Origin: Adineta ricciae
Lineage: Eukaryota; Rotifera; Eurotatoria; Adinetida; Adinetidae
Direction: 5' to 3'
DNA length: 64,000 nucleotides
NCBI GenBank assembly: GCA_905250025.1
Contig: CAJNOJ010000017.1
Coordinates: forward strand, 682,001-746,000
In this document: piece by piece, positions 1 through 12,700 of the stretch
Numbering within the stretch: position 1 is the first letter of the stretch
Layout: each line of letters starts with the position of its first letter
The notes under the pieces: generated by a model
The model's input: only the letters and a program-made list of their open reading frames with translations
Databases searched by the model: none
Told to the model about the DNA's origin: nothing
Position numbers and translations under genes: made by a program

Positions 1-484
1 GGTCGTGCAGTATAAAAACGTGTGAGAAAGGAAAAATCTAAATCATATGCACCAACAAGTGATTTTGTTAATATAATCACGTTTTTTCTGGAAAATAAAA
101 TTTGAGCATAATTGGATAGATTTTTCAACTAAAAATAGATTTTGCTTACCGTTGTGTCGGTGTTCGTCCCTCGAGAATTCGTTCAAGATATTCTGGAAAT
201 AGGAAAATTTCCGACGAATTTGTATGTAGAATAAGTAGACCAGGACAATCATTACAATAATTTTTCGTTTCCACCACCTTTCGGTAATTCGCATCGAAAT
301 CATTGATGAAGCATTCTGTACTTTCTTTCACCAGACCTGAACGACGATCAGGCATAACCTGGTATCGATGAGGACCTTCTCGACGGACATTGCATTCACG
401 ATCGGTGAATGGTAAACGACAGCAATCACTATGAACATAATGAGGTAATAGCAAACATATCAACAAGAACGCAGCGTGCAACAT
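1..484 (-). CDS. secreted Cys-rich protein, 3' end outside window
   Basis: The start is the ATG at 484. Exon 1 is 150-484 and encodes 111 residues. It opens with a clear signal peptide (residues 1 to about 19, LLICLLLPHY core) and continues with paired and spaced cysteines (CC near residue 21, then four more) and one N-glycosylation site (NSS). A good donor (GTAAGC) lies at 149-145. A plausible acceptor (TTTAG) puts a second exon at 37 and below, in phase and still open at the window edge, so the gene is partial. I do not recognise the family. The product is presumably extracellular. The signal peptide and cysteines make a real gene likely; the second exon is inferred. Confidence 0.6.
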
Positions 485-1561
485 ATTCAGCGAATACCAG
501 ATGAGAAAAATCTGATTCCATTCTTAATTTCGACTTTAAATATACAAGACAAAGATAACCGTCTACGTGATCCTATGTATCGACTGTGATACGTGAAATA
601 TCAGCCGAAGAAATGTTATCTTGTAATCAAAGGAGCAACGGAGGTGTATGTGTATGTACATATTTCACTTCAACTACAGTTTCACTTCATTTGTTTATTT
701 TTACACAATGTGAAAAATGAGCTTCTCAGTAGAAGGATGTAATGTTAACAATCATATTAATGTTTATGTTTCTACACAGAAGTATGTTTCATCGGAAGAG
801 ATTTTTCAAGTGCTGCCAATGAATGCGAAGTATAATACATTGTGGTGTCGTAAGCGTTGACATACTGGAAAAATACTATGTAATAATAGATTCATAGAGA
901 TATAGGCGTGGAAAGAAGTCTGTTATTGTTTATGACAAAGAATCGACATTGAACATCTCATTCAGTCTAATGACTCCATCGTGTATAAGTGAATAGATCT
1001 AATTGCATCGAAGAATGATGAACTCCATTCAACGCTCTTTTTAAACGTATTTTGTTTATATAATGAATGAAATCATGAAATGAATTCTTTACGCGATTTT
1101 AACTACAGAAGAGGTCACAATAAATTAATTCTGTGAATACTGCGATAAAAAGTGCCCTTAAACACCCATCATGCACCGAATTACCCAGTTAGTAAAGTGT
1201 TTTTCATTGTAAACAACTTATCTTATCCCGATGTAATAACGCAATAGTTTACAAAAGGTTACCTTCTTATCAATCAGATCATATTTTTTCCTGTTACTCA
1301 TTTCAAATGTCTGTTAGCAATATCTTCGTATTGTTCTAAAATGTAATGTAAAAACATTTCATATTAATCATACTGTTGTAAAAAGGAAATGTTCGCAAAC
1401 TTTGTTTACAAGCAAATTTTTCGTTTTCATATGTCAATGACATCCACAAAAGAAAAATAAAGAAGAGGGAAGAAGAAGCCAACTATTTGAATGCCAAAAC
1501 ATCGTGTAATCTGTTTTTTTTAGAGGAAGTATGTGAAACGGAGACGGAGAAAAAAAAATGG
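485..1561. other. intergenic, no gene seen
   Basis: AT-rich sequence between the edge gene and the tRNA. I see no convincing ORF, RNA gene or repeat. Both neighbours are on the minus strand, so promoter sequence of the edge gene should lie just above 484. Confidence 0.5.
1551..1559 (-). terminator. Pol III terminator of tRNA-Ser
   Basis: A run of about nine T residues on the minus strand begins within a few bases of the tRNA 3' end, as expected for RNA polymerase III termination. Confidence 0.85.
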
Positions 1562-1643
1562 CGACGAGGGTGAGATTCGAACTCACGCGGGCAGAGCCCA
1601 TTAGATTAGCAGTCTAACGCCTTAACCGCTCGGCCACCTCGTC
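1562..1643 (-). tRNA. tRNA-Ser (anticodon GCT)
   Basis: An 82-nt class II tRNA. The acceptor stem arms GACGAGG (1643-1637) and CCTCGTC (1569-1563) pair perfectly, with discriminator G at 1562. The A box (GTGGCCGAGCGG) and B box (GTTCGAATCTC, T-loop) are intact. The anticodon stem GTTAGA/TCTAAT frames the loop CTGCTAA, giving anticodon GCT, which reads AGC and AGT serine codons. The long variable arm typical of tRNA-Ser is present. There is no intron and no encoded CCA. A run of T on the minus strand just downstream (1551-1559) is the Pol III terminator. Confidence 0.97.
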
Positions 1644-1868
1644 GAAGTTGCCCTTCAACGACTATCGTTCAAATCAAGTTCGTTAGTGAATCTTGTTGAG
1701 AGAACAACGTGAACACATGTTCGTCGAACTTCGAATAAGATTCACGAGGAGAAAAAATTTTCCAAAAACAATATTTATTCGAATGGGTGTATAAGTTTAA
1801 AATGATACAAATGACAGAAAAGCAGTTGATTGAATCAAGTTTAGGTAGAATAAAGATGTTCCGCTCGT

Positions 1869-2281
1869 TTACTCTTCGCTGCTTTCTTGCTCGATCTTTG
1901 GATCGTTAGTTTTGGCAACGTTCGAGTCAGCCGAGGCTTCATCAGCTTGTTTTTCATTACTATCACTTTCTGATTGTTGAACTGTTTTAAGAAATTCAAG
2001 CGCTTTGGTAAGTTTAGCATCTTCTTCGTATTCATTGCTGGTGGCAACAGGTAATTTTTCTTCACCACTTTCACTGTCGATTGATGGTATTGTAGTAGAA
2101 GATTCATTCGATTCTACACTGTCGTCCTCTTCACTTGCCGATAAAGAAGACTCGATTGCTAAAATAAAATGATTTACGAAAACGGAAAACGAATCTAATT
2201 CGACAACTTACGATTCCCATTTGAATAATGGATTAAAGTAACAAATAAACCAATGGAAAGAAGAATGAATAATGCTCGCAT
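1869..2281 (-). CDS. small acidic secreted protein, two exons
   Basis: Two exons: 2212-2281 and 1869-2158, joined over a 53-nt intron (GTAAGT...TTTTAG). The product is 119 residues. Residues 1 to about 22 are a textbook signal peptide (MRALFILLSIGLFVTLI, then HYSNGN). The rest is Ser/Glu/Asp-rich and probably disordered, ending in ESSEE, with no cysteines. Its composition resembles acidic matrix or gland secretions, but I recognise no family. The phase is exact across the intron and the signal sequence sits wholly in exon 1, which supports a real gene. A TATA-like ATATATATAAG stretch lies about 65 bases upstream (near 2347-2358, read on the minus strand). Confidence 0.75.
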
Positions 2282-3252
2282 TGTATTTGAAATCTTGATT
2301 AATGTATTCGAAACAAGCGCGTCTCCTGTATCTTCAAAAATCAACTCTATATATATAAGTCGATATAAAATGATAAGGGAACAAAAATTGCTCTATGACG
2401 TCAGTTGAGAGTGAAATGCCAGACGGCTTCTTCCACTACTATGCACAGTGGGAGAACATATGCGTAATAATCACCCTTATTTTTTTTAGTCTATAATCTA
2501 TGAAAATAAAGAGTCTGTTGAACTATGACTGATGTTTTTCTTTCAAACCTGCTCATGTTGAATATTCCCCTGGATGATAAATAAATATCACGACATAACG
2601 TGTGCTGTCATAAGTTAATTTGATTAAGTAAGAATGAAAGATATTTTTTCCGTTTTTATTGTCATACAGATCTGTTGCGGAAAGTTTGAGCAATGACGAA
2701 GAAAAAGGAAAAGTTAATATTTACCTGAACGCCGACAGCAAAGCTAAGGGCGACAGAAATAAATGCATGTTTGTTTAAGAATTTTTATTCCATACTATTA
2801 TGCTTTTTTTTCTCATTTCTTAACGTTCCCATAGTTATTTCAAGCATTTCTAATAAATACATATAGGTATATACACAAAAGACAATCATATATTTTCTAT
2901 CGACAACATTTTATGAATTGTAGTACGAATCGTTCAGAATTTAAAGAATGTTGATCCTGTTTCTTGACAATCGTATTTTTCTTAATTACTTCGTCGAACG
3001 TATGGAGCAGATAGTAAATGAAATGCACTATTGGTGCGTTTACACGAGTACAGATGTACGTGTATGTTTCGTTAACCGTATTTGAGTTCAGATAATGCAC
3101 ATTCAATTTTTTATTGAAAAAACGTTACTACTACTCATAATATAAAAGAAGAATATGTGTAACACAAATCGCTAGAAGTGTTTTCTCTTTATGAGATCAA
3201 GAAGGTGTATAATGGACGCTGCTTGTCAATTCAACGAATGACTTCTATTGAA
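2282..3252. other. intergenic, no gene seen
   Basis: Contains the promoter of the acidic secreted protein near 2282-2360 and the 3' flank of the Gly/Met-rich gene. I see no other supported feature. Confidence 0.5.
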
Positions 3253-3759
3253 TTAAATACCTGTTGTTACACCAAATCCAATAGGAACACCTTGTATTTG
3301 ATTACCACCGCCCAGACCACCCATAGGTGAAGCACCACCAAAGCCTCCCATCGGAGAAGCACCGCCAAAGCCTCCCATTGGAGAAACACCGCCAAAGCCT
3401 CCCATTGAAGGAGCGCCACCAAAACCTCCCATTGGAGAAACACCACCAAAGCCTCCCATTGGAGAAGCACCACCAAAGCCTCCCATTGATAGACCTCCTC
3501 CCATAGGTAAGCCTCCTCCCATTGATAAACCTCCTCCCATAGGCATACCGCCGAATCCTCCCATGGACATACCACCGCCTAGACCACCCATACCGCCGGC
3601 TGCGTTGTTATATCCACCATTAACAAATTGTTGGTAAGCAACACCAAATTCCGGAGACCATGGGACAACGATAGTTAGTTCTTGTCGGTTCGCACCATAT
3701 CCAACGCCAGCGCCACTCATTGGTCCTCTACCTATGGCAACAGTAGTGGTTGTGTACAT
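3253..3759 (-). CDS. Gly/Met-rich tandem-repeat protein
   Basis: A single-exon ORF of 168 residues. Residues 1 to about 55 are non-repetitive (starting MYTTTTVAIGRG). Residues about 56 to 155 are tandem repeats built on P-M-G-G-F-G-G and S-M-G-G-G-L units, and the chain ends in GVTTGI. There is no signal peptide and no cysteine. On the DNA the repeat array (about 3320-3590) consists of near-identical 18- to 30-base units, so the length should be unstable between alleles. Glycine-rich low-complexity proteins of this kind occur in cytoskeletal, cuticle and RNA-binding contexts; none can be chosen here. A TATA-like element (TTTATACC on the minus strand, about 3793-3800) lies shortly upstream of the ATG. 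Confidence 0.7.
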   Translation of the reverse strand: MYTTTTVAIGRGPMSGAGVGYGANRQELTIVVPWSPEFGVAYQQFVNGGYNNAAGGMGGLGGGMSMGGFGGMPMGGGLSMGGGLPMGGGLSMGGFGGASPMGGFGGVSPMGGFGGAPSMGGFGGVSPMGGFGGASPMGGFGGASPMGGLGGGNQIQGVPIGFGVTTGI

Positions 3760-4941
3760 TATGTCGAATGTTAGTCACACAAATATATACTAGGTATAAA
3801 TCTACTAATGCCGTCCTTTTTATGTATCTGTTTTTATGAATCTTGATGAATCGATAAATGTGCTGTTAATGAGAGTGACGATGTATGCGGTTATACACTT
3901 ATCTGTGGCAAGAAAAAACGGCGAAAGTAATAGAGAGAGTGAAAAAGAAAAAATGAAGATGTACAGAGACATGCAATCAGTCAGCTGGAACACAGATTGG
4001 TACTGTTACTGATTTCGATGTAGATTCTAACCTTGATCAAAATACAAGAACAGACAATTTTTTCTCTCATCAGATAGTCGAATGCGTGAAAAACAATAAT
4101 AAGCGAAGAGAAAGAAATAAAGCAATTTGTTTGCATATTTTACCATCATCTGTATATTCTAACAAACTATGAAAAGAGTCGAGTGATTACAGACAGAGAA
4201 GAGTACAAATGAGAAGAAACGGAAAAGTATCGTAGGCAGACATGTACATATACATAAGCACCGTTACTAATGAGTAGAAAATGACATAAAAACAGCACGC
4301 AGAATGAGTGTAAGTAATAATTATGTGGCTTTTTTTCGCTATTTTCTTGTCCATTTACAACATATCATTAGCAAGTAGAGTAGAACGTTTTAATTGAAAG
4401 TAATTGACGATTCTATATATAATATTACGTGAACGTAAATGATGGAAAGATGTGACAACGAGAAGAGCGAATACGGTGATTTTTTTTCCAGTTCGACGAA
4501 AACAGAAAAACGTTTTTCTCTTTTTCAAAGTTTATCCTTCATTTGATAATTAACAAAAAATACGTCCTTTTACACCTATTTTCAATTGCAAGGCTACAAC
4601 TCAAGATGAAAATAACATTTCACACGGCATTCAGCTGTTATTCAACCAGAGAATTTTATCTTGATAACAAATGACAAGCAACTTCACTCTCATCATAATA
4701 GAAGAGAGTTTTCCTATCAGCAACTATTTTTCGCACGTAATTTATTTTCTTGTCTTGCAGCACATAACACCTCTCATTACCTCGATTGATTCTGTTTACG
4801 TCGAACTAAGAATATTTTAACAAAATTAATCAATAAAATGACTGCAATCCAGGTTATTAGGAAATATTCGTTTTTCAACGGTTCTTTTTCAGTCAGCGGA
4901 ATTTGAGAACGCATTCGAGCCGTATTCGGAGGTATGACAAC
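3760..4941. other. intergenic, no gene seen
   Basis: AT-rich and purine-rich tracts. The first 60 bases carry the probable promoter of the Gly/Met-rich gene. Nothing else is supported. Confidence 0.5.
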
Positions 4942-5172
4942 TTAATTTCGTCTCGATTTTAAAAACCTGATGACATTCTGAATAGTAACTATATAATTTT
5001 CCATTCCAAGCCAGAATATCGCAAAAGACAGAATGAATACAGTAATTGATAGCTTTCTTTGAATACTAGAGTCGATTCGAATCGGTTCAATGGAATAAAT
5101 CGACCCGATATCTGTGTTTAATTGATCATCGAAGCCTCGTATGTAATTTTTCAGAATCTTTATTACGTTCAT
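4942..5172 (-). CDS. possible small single-pass membrane protein
   Basis: An ATG at 5172 opens a 76-residue ORF that ends in a basic tail (KSRRN). One hydrophobic stretch (about residues 42-60, ITVFILSFAIFWLGM) could span a membrane. No intron is needed. It lies about 110 bases downstream of the end of the 178-residue gene and on the same strand, so it could also be part of a 3' UTR. I recognise no family. Low confidence. Confidence 0.3.
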   Translation of the reverse strand: MNVIKILKNYIRGFDDQLNTDIGSIYSIEPIRIDSSIQRKLSITVFILSFAIFWLGMENYIVTIQNVIRFLKSRRN

Positions 5173-5282
5173 TTTAGCAAACAAAATTGCGCCTTAGATA
5201 AAATTATATCGTATTGAAAAAGTATCTCCTGTCTACAGAGAAAAGTCTACTCGTATTGTCTTGAAAACAAAATGTTGTTGAT

Positions 5283-5819
5283 TTAGCGTTCATATTCGTC
5301 TAAGTTCTCGTATTTGAGAATATTAGCTGGTCGTGTTGGTGGTTTCGATAGGATTTCTCCTTCTTCACGTACGTGAAATTCCCAGTTGCGAATTGGTTGA
5401 TGAACATTGTCGAATGGATAGTTAACTTCTAGAGTGGTGCCATTTGCTTTTTTCACATGGATTTTAGTTATGATTTTCACCCATCGACAGTAAGATTCAG
5501 GTAGGTCAGGTTGAAAAATTTTTCTGGGAAAATATTTCTCATCTTTCGCTGGAATTTTTACGTGAATAACTTCATTGAATGTATCTTCTTCTGGTCGACC
5601 ATTGTAATACACATCACATTCAATTGCTCCACTGGAACGATTGACAACAAAACATGAATAGACATGAGGTGGTGCACGAGGCATTTTGAATGGTGCTGGC
5701 TTTTCGTTGTCCTCATCGCTATCAACATCAGCGTTCGATTTGTTGAGACTTACAATACCATTTTTATTCGTGGTCGTAAGGCCTGTTTGTGCTAACAGGT
5801 CGTTAACGCTTGTTGTCAT
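5283..5819 (-). CDS. conserved-looking hypothetical protein, 178 aa
   Basis: A single uninterrupted coding exon of 178 residues. The first 45 residues are polar and acidic (DSDEDNE). The rest looks like a beta-rich globular domain with many aromatics (HVYSCFVVNRSSG, WVKIITKIHV, YPFDNVHQPIRNWEFHV). There is no signal peptide or membrane segment. A TTTTAG acceptor-like site on the minus strand at 5834-5839, just before the ATG, suggests a 5' UTR intron or an unidentified upstream exon. Codon use and composition argue for a real protein, but I recognise no family and assign no function. Confidence 0.6.
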   Translation of the reverse strand: MTTSVNDLLAQTGLTTTNKNGIVSLNKSNADVDSDEDNEKPAPFKMPRAPPHVYSCFVVNRSSGAIECDVYYNGRPEEDTFNEVIHVKIPAKDEKYFPRKIFQPDLPESYCRWVKIITKIHVKKANGTTLEVNYPFDNVHQPIRNWEFHVREEGEILSKPPTRPANILKYENLDEYER

Positions 5820-6767
5820 TGTCTCTTGATAATCTAAAATGAAATGAGATTACTGATGCGATGAATAGAAATACAGTAAGCTGATTCATAAACGAAATCC
5901 ATGCAAGCAAATAGATGAATAGAAACGCTTAAGCGACGCTTTTTCGATGTTTAAAGTAATAACAATGTGCAATCATGCGTTTAGCTTATTGAAGGTGAAA
6001 AACATTTTATCTAATCCAGTCATAAGAAAATATCCTCCTACATTATGTATTGTCATCGAGACAAATTTCAGTATGATGATTTTCTGAAACATGTGCCTTT
6101 TCAATTCGAAACTCATGAAAATTTTCGTACATATTAATCGACAAATAGTTTAATATTTAGTGTTTTGACTAGCTAAACCAATCAAAAACCGTTTCATATA
6201 GTAGTAGTAATGAATCAGTCGATAATGGATACTTATATTTCACATGCATTGTCAAAGCACGAAGCAAACGTCAGGTCAATCGTGGTTGCCCGACTTTTAC
6301 GTTTATCTGTAAACTGTAAAACAAGTAGAAATGTTTTGATTGATTGATATAAACGATGATTTTTCTTTTCAACGAATCTCGCAAATAGATTAGCGTTTAC
6401 ATTCGTTCATACTGAAGTCTTGCACACTTGCTTTGACCGGTAGCTATACAAACATGAAGCAAAGATACAAAAAGATGACGCATTTAATACTGAACGACAT
6501 GCAGATCAGATCAGTGGATGATTGTCAATTTCATATGTGCATCGTCGATCAGATGATCCCAACGCCATCTAGAGAATATTTATTTGTGGTAAAATGATAT
6601 CACTAATCACAGATAAATCGGGGAATATATATATATATATTTATTACCACATCGATGTAATTCTTCATTAATTTCGAATTATTTTCTCGGTGTGGAAAGT
6701 ATCGTAAATTAATTAAAGCGTACGCTTAATTAATATTCGAAGGGAAAAACACTTTTTTCTCTTTATC
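5820..6767. other. divergent intergenic region with AT repeat and palindrome
   Basis: Lies between a minus-strand gene and the plus-strand RdRP, so it should hold both promoters. It contains a TA microsatellite near 6629-6641 and a near-perfect palindrome centred at 6721-6722, about 45 bases before the RdRP start. No ORF is supported. Confidence 0.5.
6707..6734. repeat. near-palindrome upstream of RdRP start
   Basis: The core AGCGTACGCT is a perfect 10-base palindrome. It is flanked by TTAATTAA on both sides, offset by one base. It sits in the short 5' flank of the RdRP gene and could be a dimeric factor site or a stem-forming 5' element. The function is inferred only. Confidence 0.5.
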
Positions 6768-9700
6768 ATGTCTGTTTATGCAGCGGATGTAAGTAGTCGA
6801 GCGTGATACGACTTTGTTTCTTCTGGTAAAACATAGTTTATTTCTAGTATGATGACGAGAATATTTTTAATCGCACACCCTCTGATGAAGAAATCGAAAG
6901 TGAACTAGTTGAATTACAAGGCGAAGCCAGTGATTATTACCATCGTTTGGAAATTGTACAAAATGAACGATTACAAAAAGAAGAGCAAGAAATTGTTAAA
7001 CTATGGAAAGCACGAAATACTGTTTTATCTCGATTGGGATCTACAAAAGACTGTCTTGCATCACCCATTGACGAAGATGCATCTATTTCAGAGTTCGAAT
7101 ATCGATATGACGACAATCGGTCGGTCGCGTCACATCAAACAGATTGTCCAAGAGTAACTATCCCTATTCGAAATGCATCAAGTTGTTGACCGACATAGTT
7201 TTTTCAGCTTGCACCAAAACCAGTGTCGGAAAGTCCACGTTTTATCTTTTCAACACGTTTGCAAAGCCGACCACCATCAACAGTTATGCCATCTGCACCC
7301 TCATCTTCGTTTGTCAATCGAAATATTCACAATCACAATGGGCACACATCTTCGATAGCGTCACACAGTGAATTTGACGATCGCAGTTCTGGAATAAGTA
7401 GTTTGGTACCAAGTCCGGTGCATAGTCCAGTGGTACGTTTGTTTAAGTTTAGACTTTGTTGAGAATCAACAATAAACTATTCTGGCCAATTAGATGTGGC
7501 GTGCAGAAAAAATTCTTGGCCGAGGTCTCTGTTCATCGGCTATCGATTTTAAACGTATGCATATTGAAGAACCGCTTCCAGTCAAACCACATCGCCGAAA
7601 TGATACGTGTTCAGAAAGCGATGTTTTCAAAGACGTAAATAAATCAAGCATACAAGGATTTTTTGCAGCTGCACGCGAACGTATGGAAGCGGCGACAGCT
7701 TCAACAGTCGGAGGGTCAGGATACAATACACCAATGAGCTTTGATGACCAGTATGTCAATGTACCAGCACTATCAAATACAAAAAAGACTCATTTTGATT
7801 ACGATGAAGTAAAATACCTTAATTTTCTACTGATTTGTCAGGTTTGATCTTCATAGGAATTCGAATATTATCAAACACATGTTCTACCAAAGACGATTCA
7901 ACAGGAAAAAGAAAGACAAAAGCAAGAGACAACGATTGATTTTTCATTTAAAATTGGCCTCGACGAACCCGAAGCAAACACGGATGGAACAATGATCGAG
8001 GAAGAGCCCCATTTATCTATCATTGTTGATAATAATAACAATGGTTTAAAACGTGTTTGTAATATCTTCGATCAACATAAATTTGTCTGTAAGTGAAGTA
8101 CACCGACTTGTTCAACCGGATATAGAATATTTCGTATCTCAGATGATCGAGAGAATATTGTTCATGATCAATGGTTATACGGTCTCATTTCATATACCTT
8201 CCTTTTAAAGCAATCAGCGAAGATGGTTAATTCATCAGTAATGAAATTGTTACAGCAACAATTAAAACATAGTGACACATTTTGGTTGTCGAATGGACTA
8301 AAACGACGACCGATATTTAATGATCCATTTTTCAACATCGGTGAGAATACTGAATGATTGCAAGAAAAACTAAACTGTCTTTCCTCTTTCTTAGAAGATT
8401 TGCCGACAAAAGGCGCAAATGGCTTAACACCTTCAACCGCTCCAGCCGAGTCCCGAACTGAACCCGCTTCCGACGGCGACATACCGCCGATTCCTGAAAC
8501 GCGTTTGAGTAAATTTCGTCAACTAGCTCGTTGCTTTTTTCATATCAATTGCCAAATGGAATGGTCGACTGGTGCATTAATAGCAATGAATTTATTCTCA
8601 CCCTATGAGAAACTATCGAAACAGCCTCATCAAACATGGCGACTACGATTTTATGAAGATTTTGTCGATTTTATTTATCAAACAAAAGACAAATGCAATC
8701 CAAATTATGAATACATCAAACGATTGCAAGCAAATTTCATTGACAAGAGTGTTATCATTACTACGAATAGCGAAGGGTTCGTCCTCTACATCCAAATGAA
8801 AGGCAATATCATGGAATTGCTCAGTAAAGCTTTTTCCCATCGCATTCTTTTCGAACATCGAGTTTTTCTTATTAGATGTCGAACCATGGTGGATCGGACA
8901 AAAACTACGCAAGGAAAATAAGCCTGTTATGAAACCACGTGACGCTCTAAAACGCCAATCGAATTCCGGTGTACCTCTACCGATTTGTTCAACCATTCGT
9001 ATATCTATCAAAGAATCTCGACTAAAAGATAGTTCTGGCAGACGAAATGATCCTCGGTATCGAGATCAGACACTCGAAGAATATGAATATCGAATGGATT
9101 GCATCTTGAGTAATAATATTCGTATAGCCTTTCGTGAATTCTTGGCGTTTTTCTATCGTCATCGAATACAAATTTGTTTTGCTGGTTCGATTACTGAAGT
9201 GCCGAAAACACGAGCATCACGTATCGAACGCCCAATATTTAATTCATTTATCAAGAATTATTCGTGGCAAATGTTATTGTCAATCGGCTATCGTTTTCAA
9301 CAACGAGCGACACAAAAATTCATCGATTATTTAAAAGCAGTCGATACCGATAACGAATTCTATCAAGTAAAAACATATAAAGTCTTTTTCTTTTCATTAG
9401 GTAAGATTTTCCATTTAGATCGCGATCTATGTTTGGCGTCGTGCGAAGGAATATCATTTTCTTGACATCGATGAAGAACTACACAAGTTTACTAACCGTT
9501 TACTCGAAATCGGTCAAGAGACAAAGACAGCGCCTACGCATGTTGCGTCGTTAACAAATCCGCCAAAGAATAAAGCTTATGCACCGTCAGTTACAATAAC
9601 ACCCACAACCGTGTGTGTTAAACCATTTAAACTAGTTAAAACAAATCGAACCTTACGCGAACCAAAATTCGGCGGTACTTTCAATTTCTGTTTAGGTCTG

Positions 9701-12700
9701 TAGCATATGTTGACATGTACTTCTGTTCTAATCTTTCTACATCTTAGTTGAAATACGAGACGAAACCGGTGAAGCCATCCATGCGAATCATTTCGGTGTG
9801 CTTCGTCCAAAATTTGAAAACTACCTTGCGCATGGCTTTCAGTTGACCAATGACCGAGTCTATCGACACCTTCATCATTCTCAATCGCAACTGAAAGAGA
9901 AACAATATTGGTTCTATTGGTACGATGAGAAAAATAAAACAAATCTTTCTTACGAAGAGGCTTACAATTGGATGGGTGACTTTCGAAATGAACGGGTGGT
10001 GGCCAAACACTCAGCGCGCATTGCTCAATGTTTTACAAGTTCAGATGCAACGATACGTGTATGTCATTTTGTATTTCCACAGATGAATATATTTCCGCTG
10101 TATAGGTTCCTTTTGAGAAAACAGAAATCGTTGATGATATTGAACGCAATGGTTACATATTTACAGATGGAGTCGGAACATTTTCATCGTTGTTGCGAGA
10201 TGAAATTTGCTACATCATGGGTTTCCGACGTAAATTCAGTGTCATGCAAATTCGATATGCTGGCTGTAAAGGAACTGTTTCCGTCAATCCTGATTTAGAC
10301 TACACAGAAAAACAATTAATCTTGCGTAAATCTATGCACAAATTTATTTCCACTCATGATGTTTTGGAATTATGCAAAATATCAGCGCCACGTACGTAGT
10401 CTCGCAACTTATCTAAGCATTTCGAAATCGTGAATCGCATCTAGGTCCTTTACATCTCAATCGGCAAGCAATAGCTTTGCTTGAATCGCGTCTCATTCCA
10501 CATTCGATCTTTCTTCTTTTTCAAAACCAACATCTCCTATGGCTGGTAGAATCTTTGCTTTACTTACCATCGGCTTATGAATTACTCAACGAACGTCTTG
10601 CTCAACATTTACCGTTGAGAGATTTGATACTAACTGCTCATGTTGATCTCATTCACGAACCATTCTTTCGTCAAATAATAACAACAATTTGTAAACTAGA
10701 GATCAAACGAATTCAGGTAAGTGTCTTGAAATAAAAATCTATGAAACATGTTCACACTATCTTCACGTAGGATAAAACACGTATACAAATTTCGAAAAAC
10801 TCAGGTCGTAACATGTTTGGCATTGTCGATGAAACAGGCATTCTTCAATATGGTCAAGTGTTCGTTCAATATACAGAATTAGATACTGAACAATTGCAAG
10901 ATGGTGGACGACGACGTGGTGGAAATCGTGAAGAAATCAAACGGGTCGTTACCGGTAAAGTAGTTGTAACAAAGAACCCGTGTCATCATCCTGGTGATTT
11001 GCGCACATTTGAAGCGGTTGATGTACCGAAATTACGGCATTTAGTTGACTGTATAGTCTTTCCACAGCAAGGCCCACGACCACATCCAAATGAAATCTCA
11101 GGATCTGATTTAGACGGTAAAAACGCCTCGTTCTTTCGACTGAACCATGAAAGGTATCTTCTGATGTTTCCTAGGCGATGAGTACGCTGTCTACTGGCAT
11201 CCAGATTTGATGCCGACAACGGAAAACTTCGCACCATATGAATACGATTCTCAGGAGAAACCAAAGAAACTCGATCGACCAATAACACGTGAAGATATTC
11301 GTCAAGTCGTTCTCGACATATCCGAACAGGATGCCCTTGGTCGTTTATCAAATCTACATTTAGCTTTGACTGATATGTATAGTATTCGACATAAAGATTC
11401 AATCGCAATTGCCGATGCAATTGCCGAGGAAGTTGATGCTGGTAAAACTGGCAAGCATCCATTGACAGATGAGCAAATCGCGGAATATGGACGTAAATTG
11501 AATAATGCACGAGCAGATTTCTTCAATCGACCGAAACAATACGATCTCTATGCGTCATCAAATGCAATCGGTAAGACCAAGCTATAATTGATTTGTATTC
11601 ATCATTTTATCTTCAGGTATACTGTTTCGTGCTATACGTCGTTCGGAACCGAGCTGGCTGAAAATCAACCGTTGTTTACATACGAAAACAACCATTGGTT
11701 TGATACAATCATCGCATATCAGTGCACATCTTCAAATCGATCAATTTCTTATTCATTCATTAGCACATCTATACCGTGCTGATGCCGAACATTTGTTCAA
11801 GCTATACCACGATCAAATCAGTGATATTATGTACGTATATCATTTTCATTCGGAAGTGGATCTGATCTGTCGATTTGATTCTCAACAACAAACGATGTCG
11901 AAACAATATGACATTGCAGATTCAGCTCAACTCGAATTGGGTCAATTGATAAATCGAATACAGGGCTTATTCAATGATGGTCAACTACAAACTTATCATT
12001 CAGTTAAATGTGTATGTGAAGACTGTGATCAACATCGAATGGCGTTGGCATCAGCGTGTTATATTGTTACCTATGAACAACCATACACGAAAAAGATTCT
12101 TTCATTTCCTTGGTTGTTTTCTTCCTGGCTAGTTAAATTACGACGAATGAATTTAGAGAGACAAAATCTTCTCACACCGCCATCGAATTATCTCCTTGTT
12201 GGTCAAGCATTTCTTCATTCATTTTTGTTACTAATTCAACATCAATCACTTCGCTTTCGGGTGGATTTCAATTCCAACTCAGGGCTGAATAGCTGCATAC
12301 TACAGTTAGCGATTGAAGCACGACAGGAAAAAACCATTCGTGTTCGCGTGCATCTCATGGAATGGGCTATCTTGGAAATCGCGACAGGTTGGTTAGATCG
12401 ACAAGATATATTCTCCATAAAAAAGCATGCCTCGAAGACATCTTCAAGACCAACCATACTTATTCGAACATGGAAACACATTCTTACCCAGTTTTTATTC
12501 AGTAAACATCGACCTAAAACTTGTTCAAATCTTTTACTAATACAAAACAGATTTATATCCAAAAAGCAAGTAACAGTAACACATGAAAGTGGTACTACAG
12601 GTAAGTCGTTCAGAAAAACAACAACAAAGAAACACTTTGCTTATCATCAGAGTTTTTGAAATTGTAGCATCGTTTTCATTACCACAATTTGTATTGTCTC

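Noticed and set aside
10986-11510. 174-codon minus-strand ORF opposite the RdRP
   Set aside because: It is antisense to the most conserved catalytic exons and has no features of its own.
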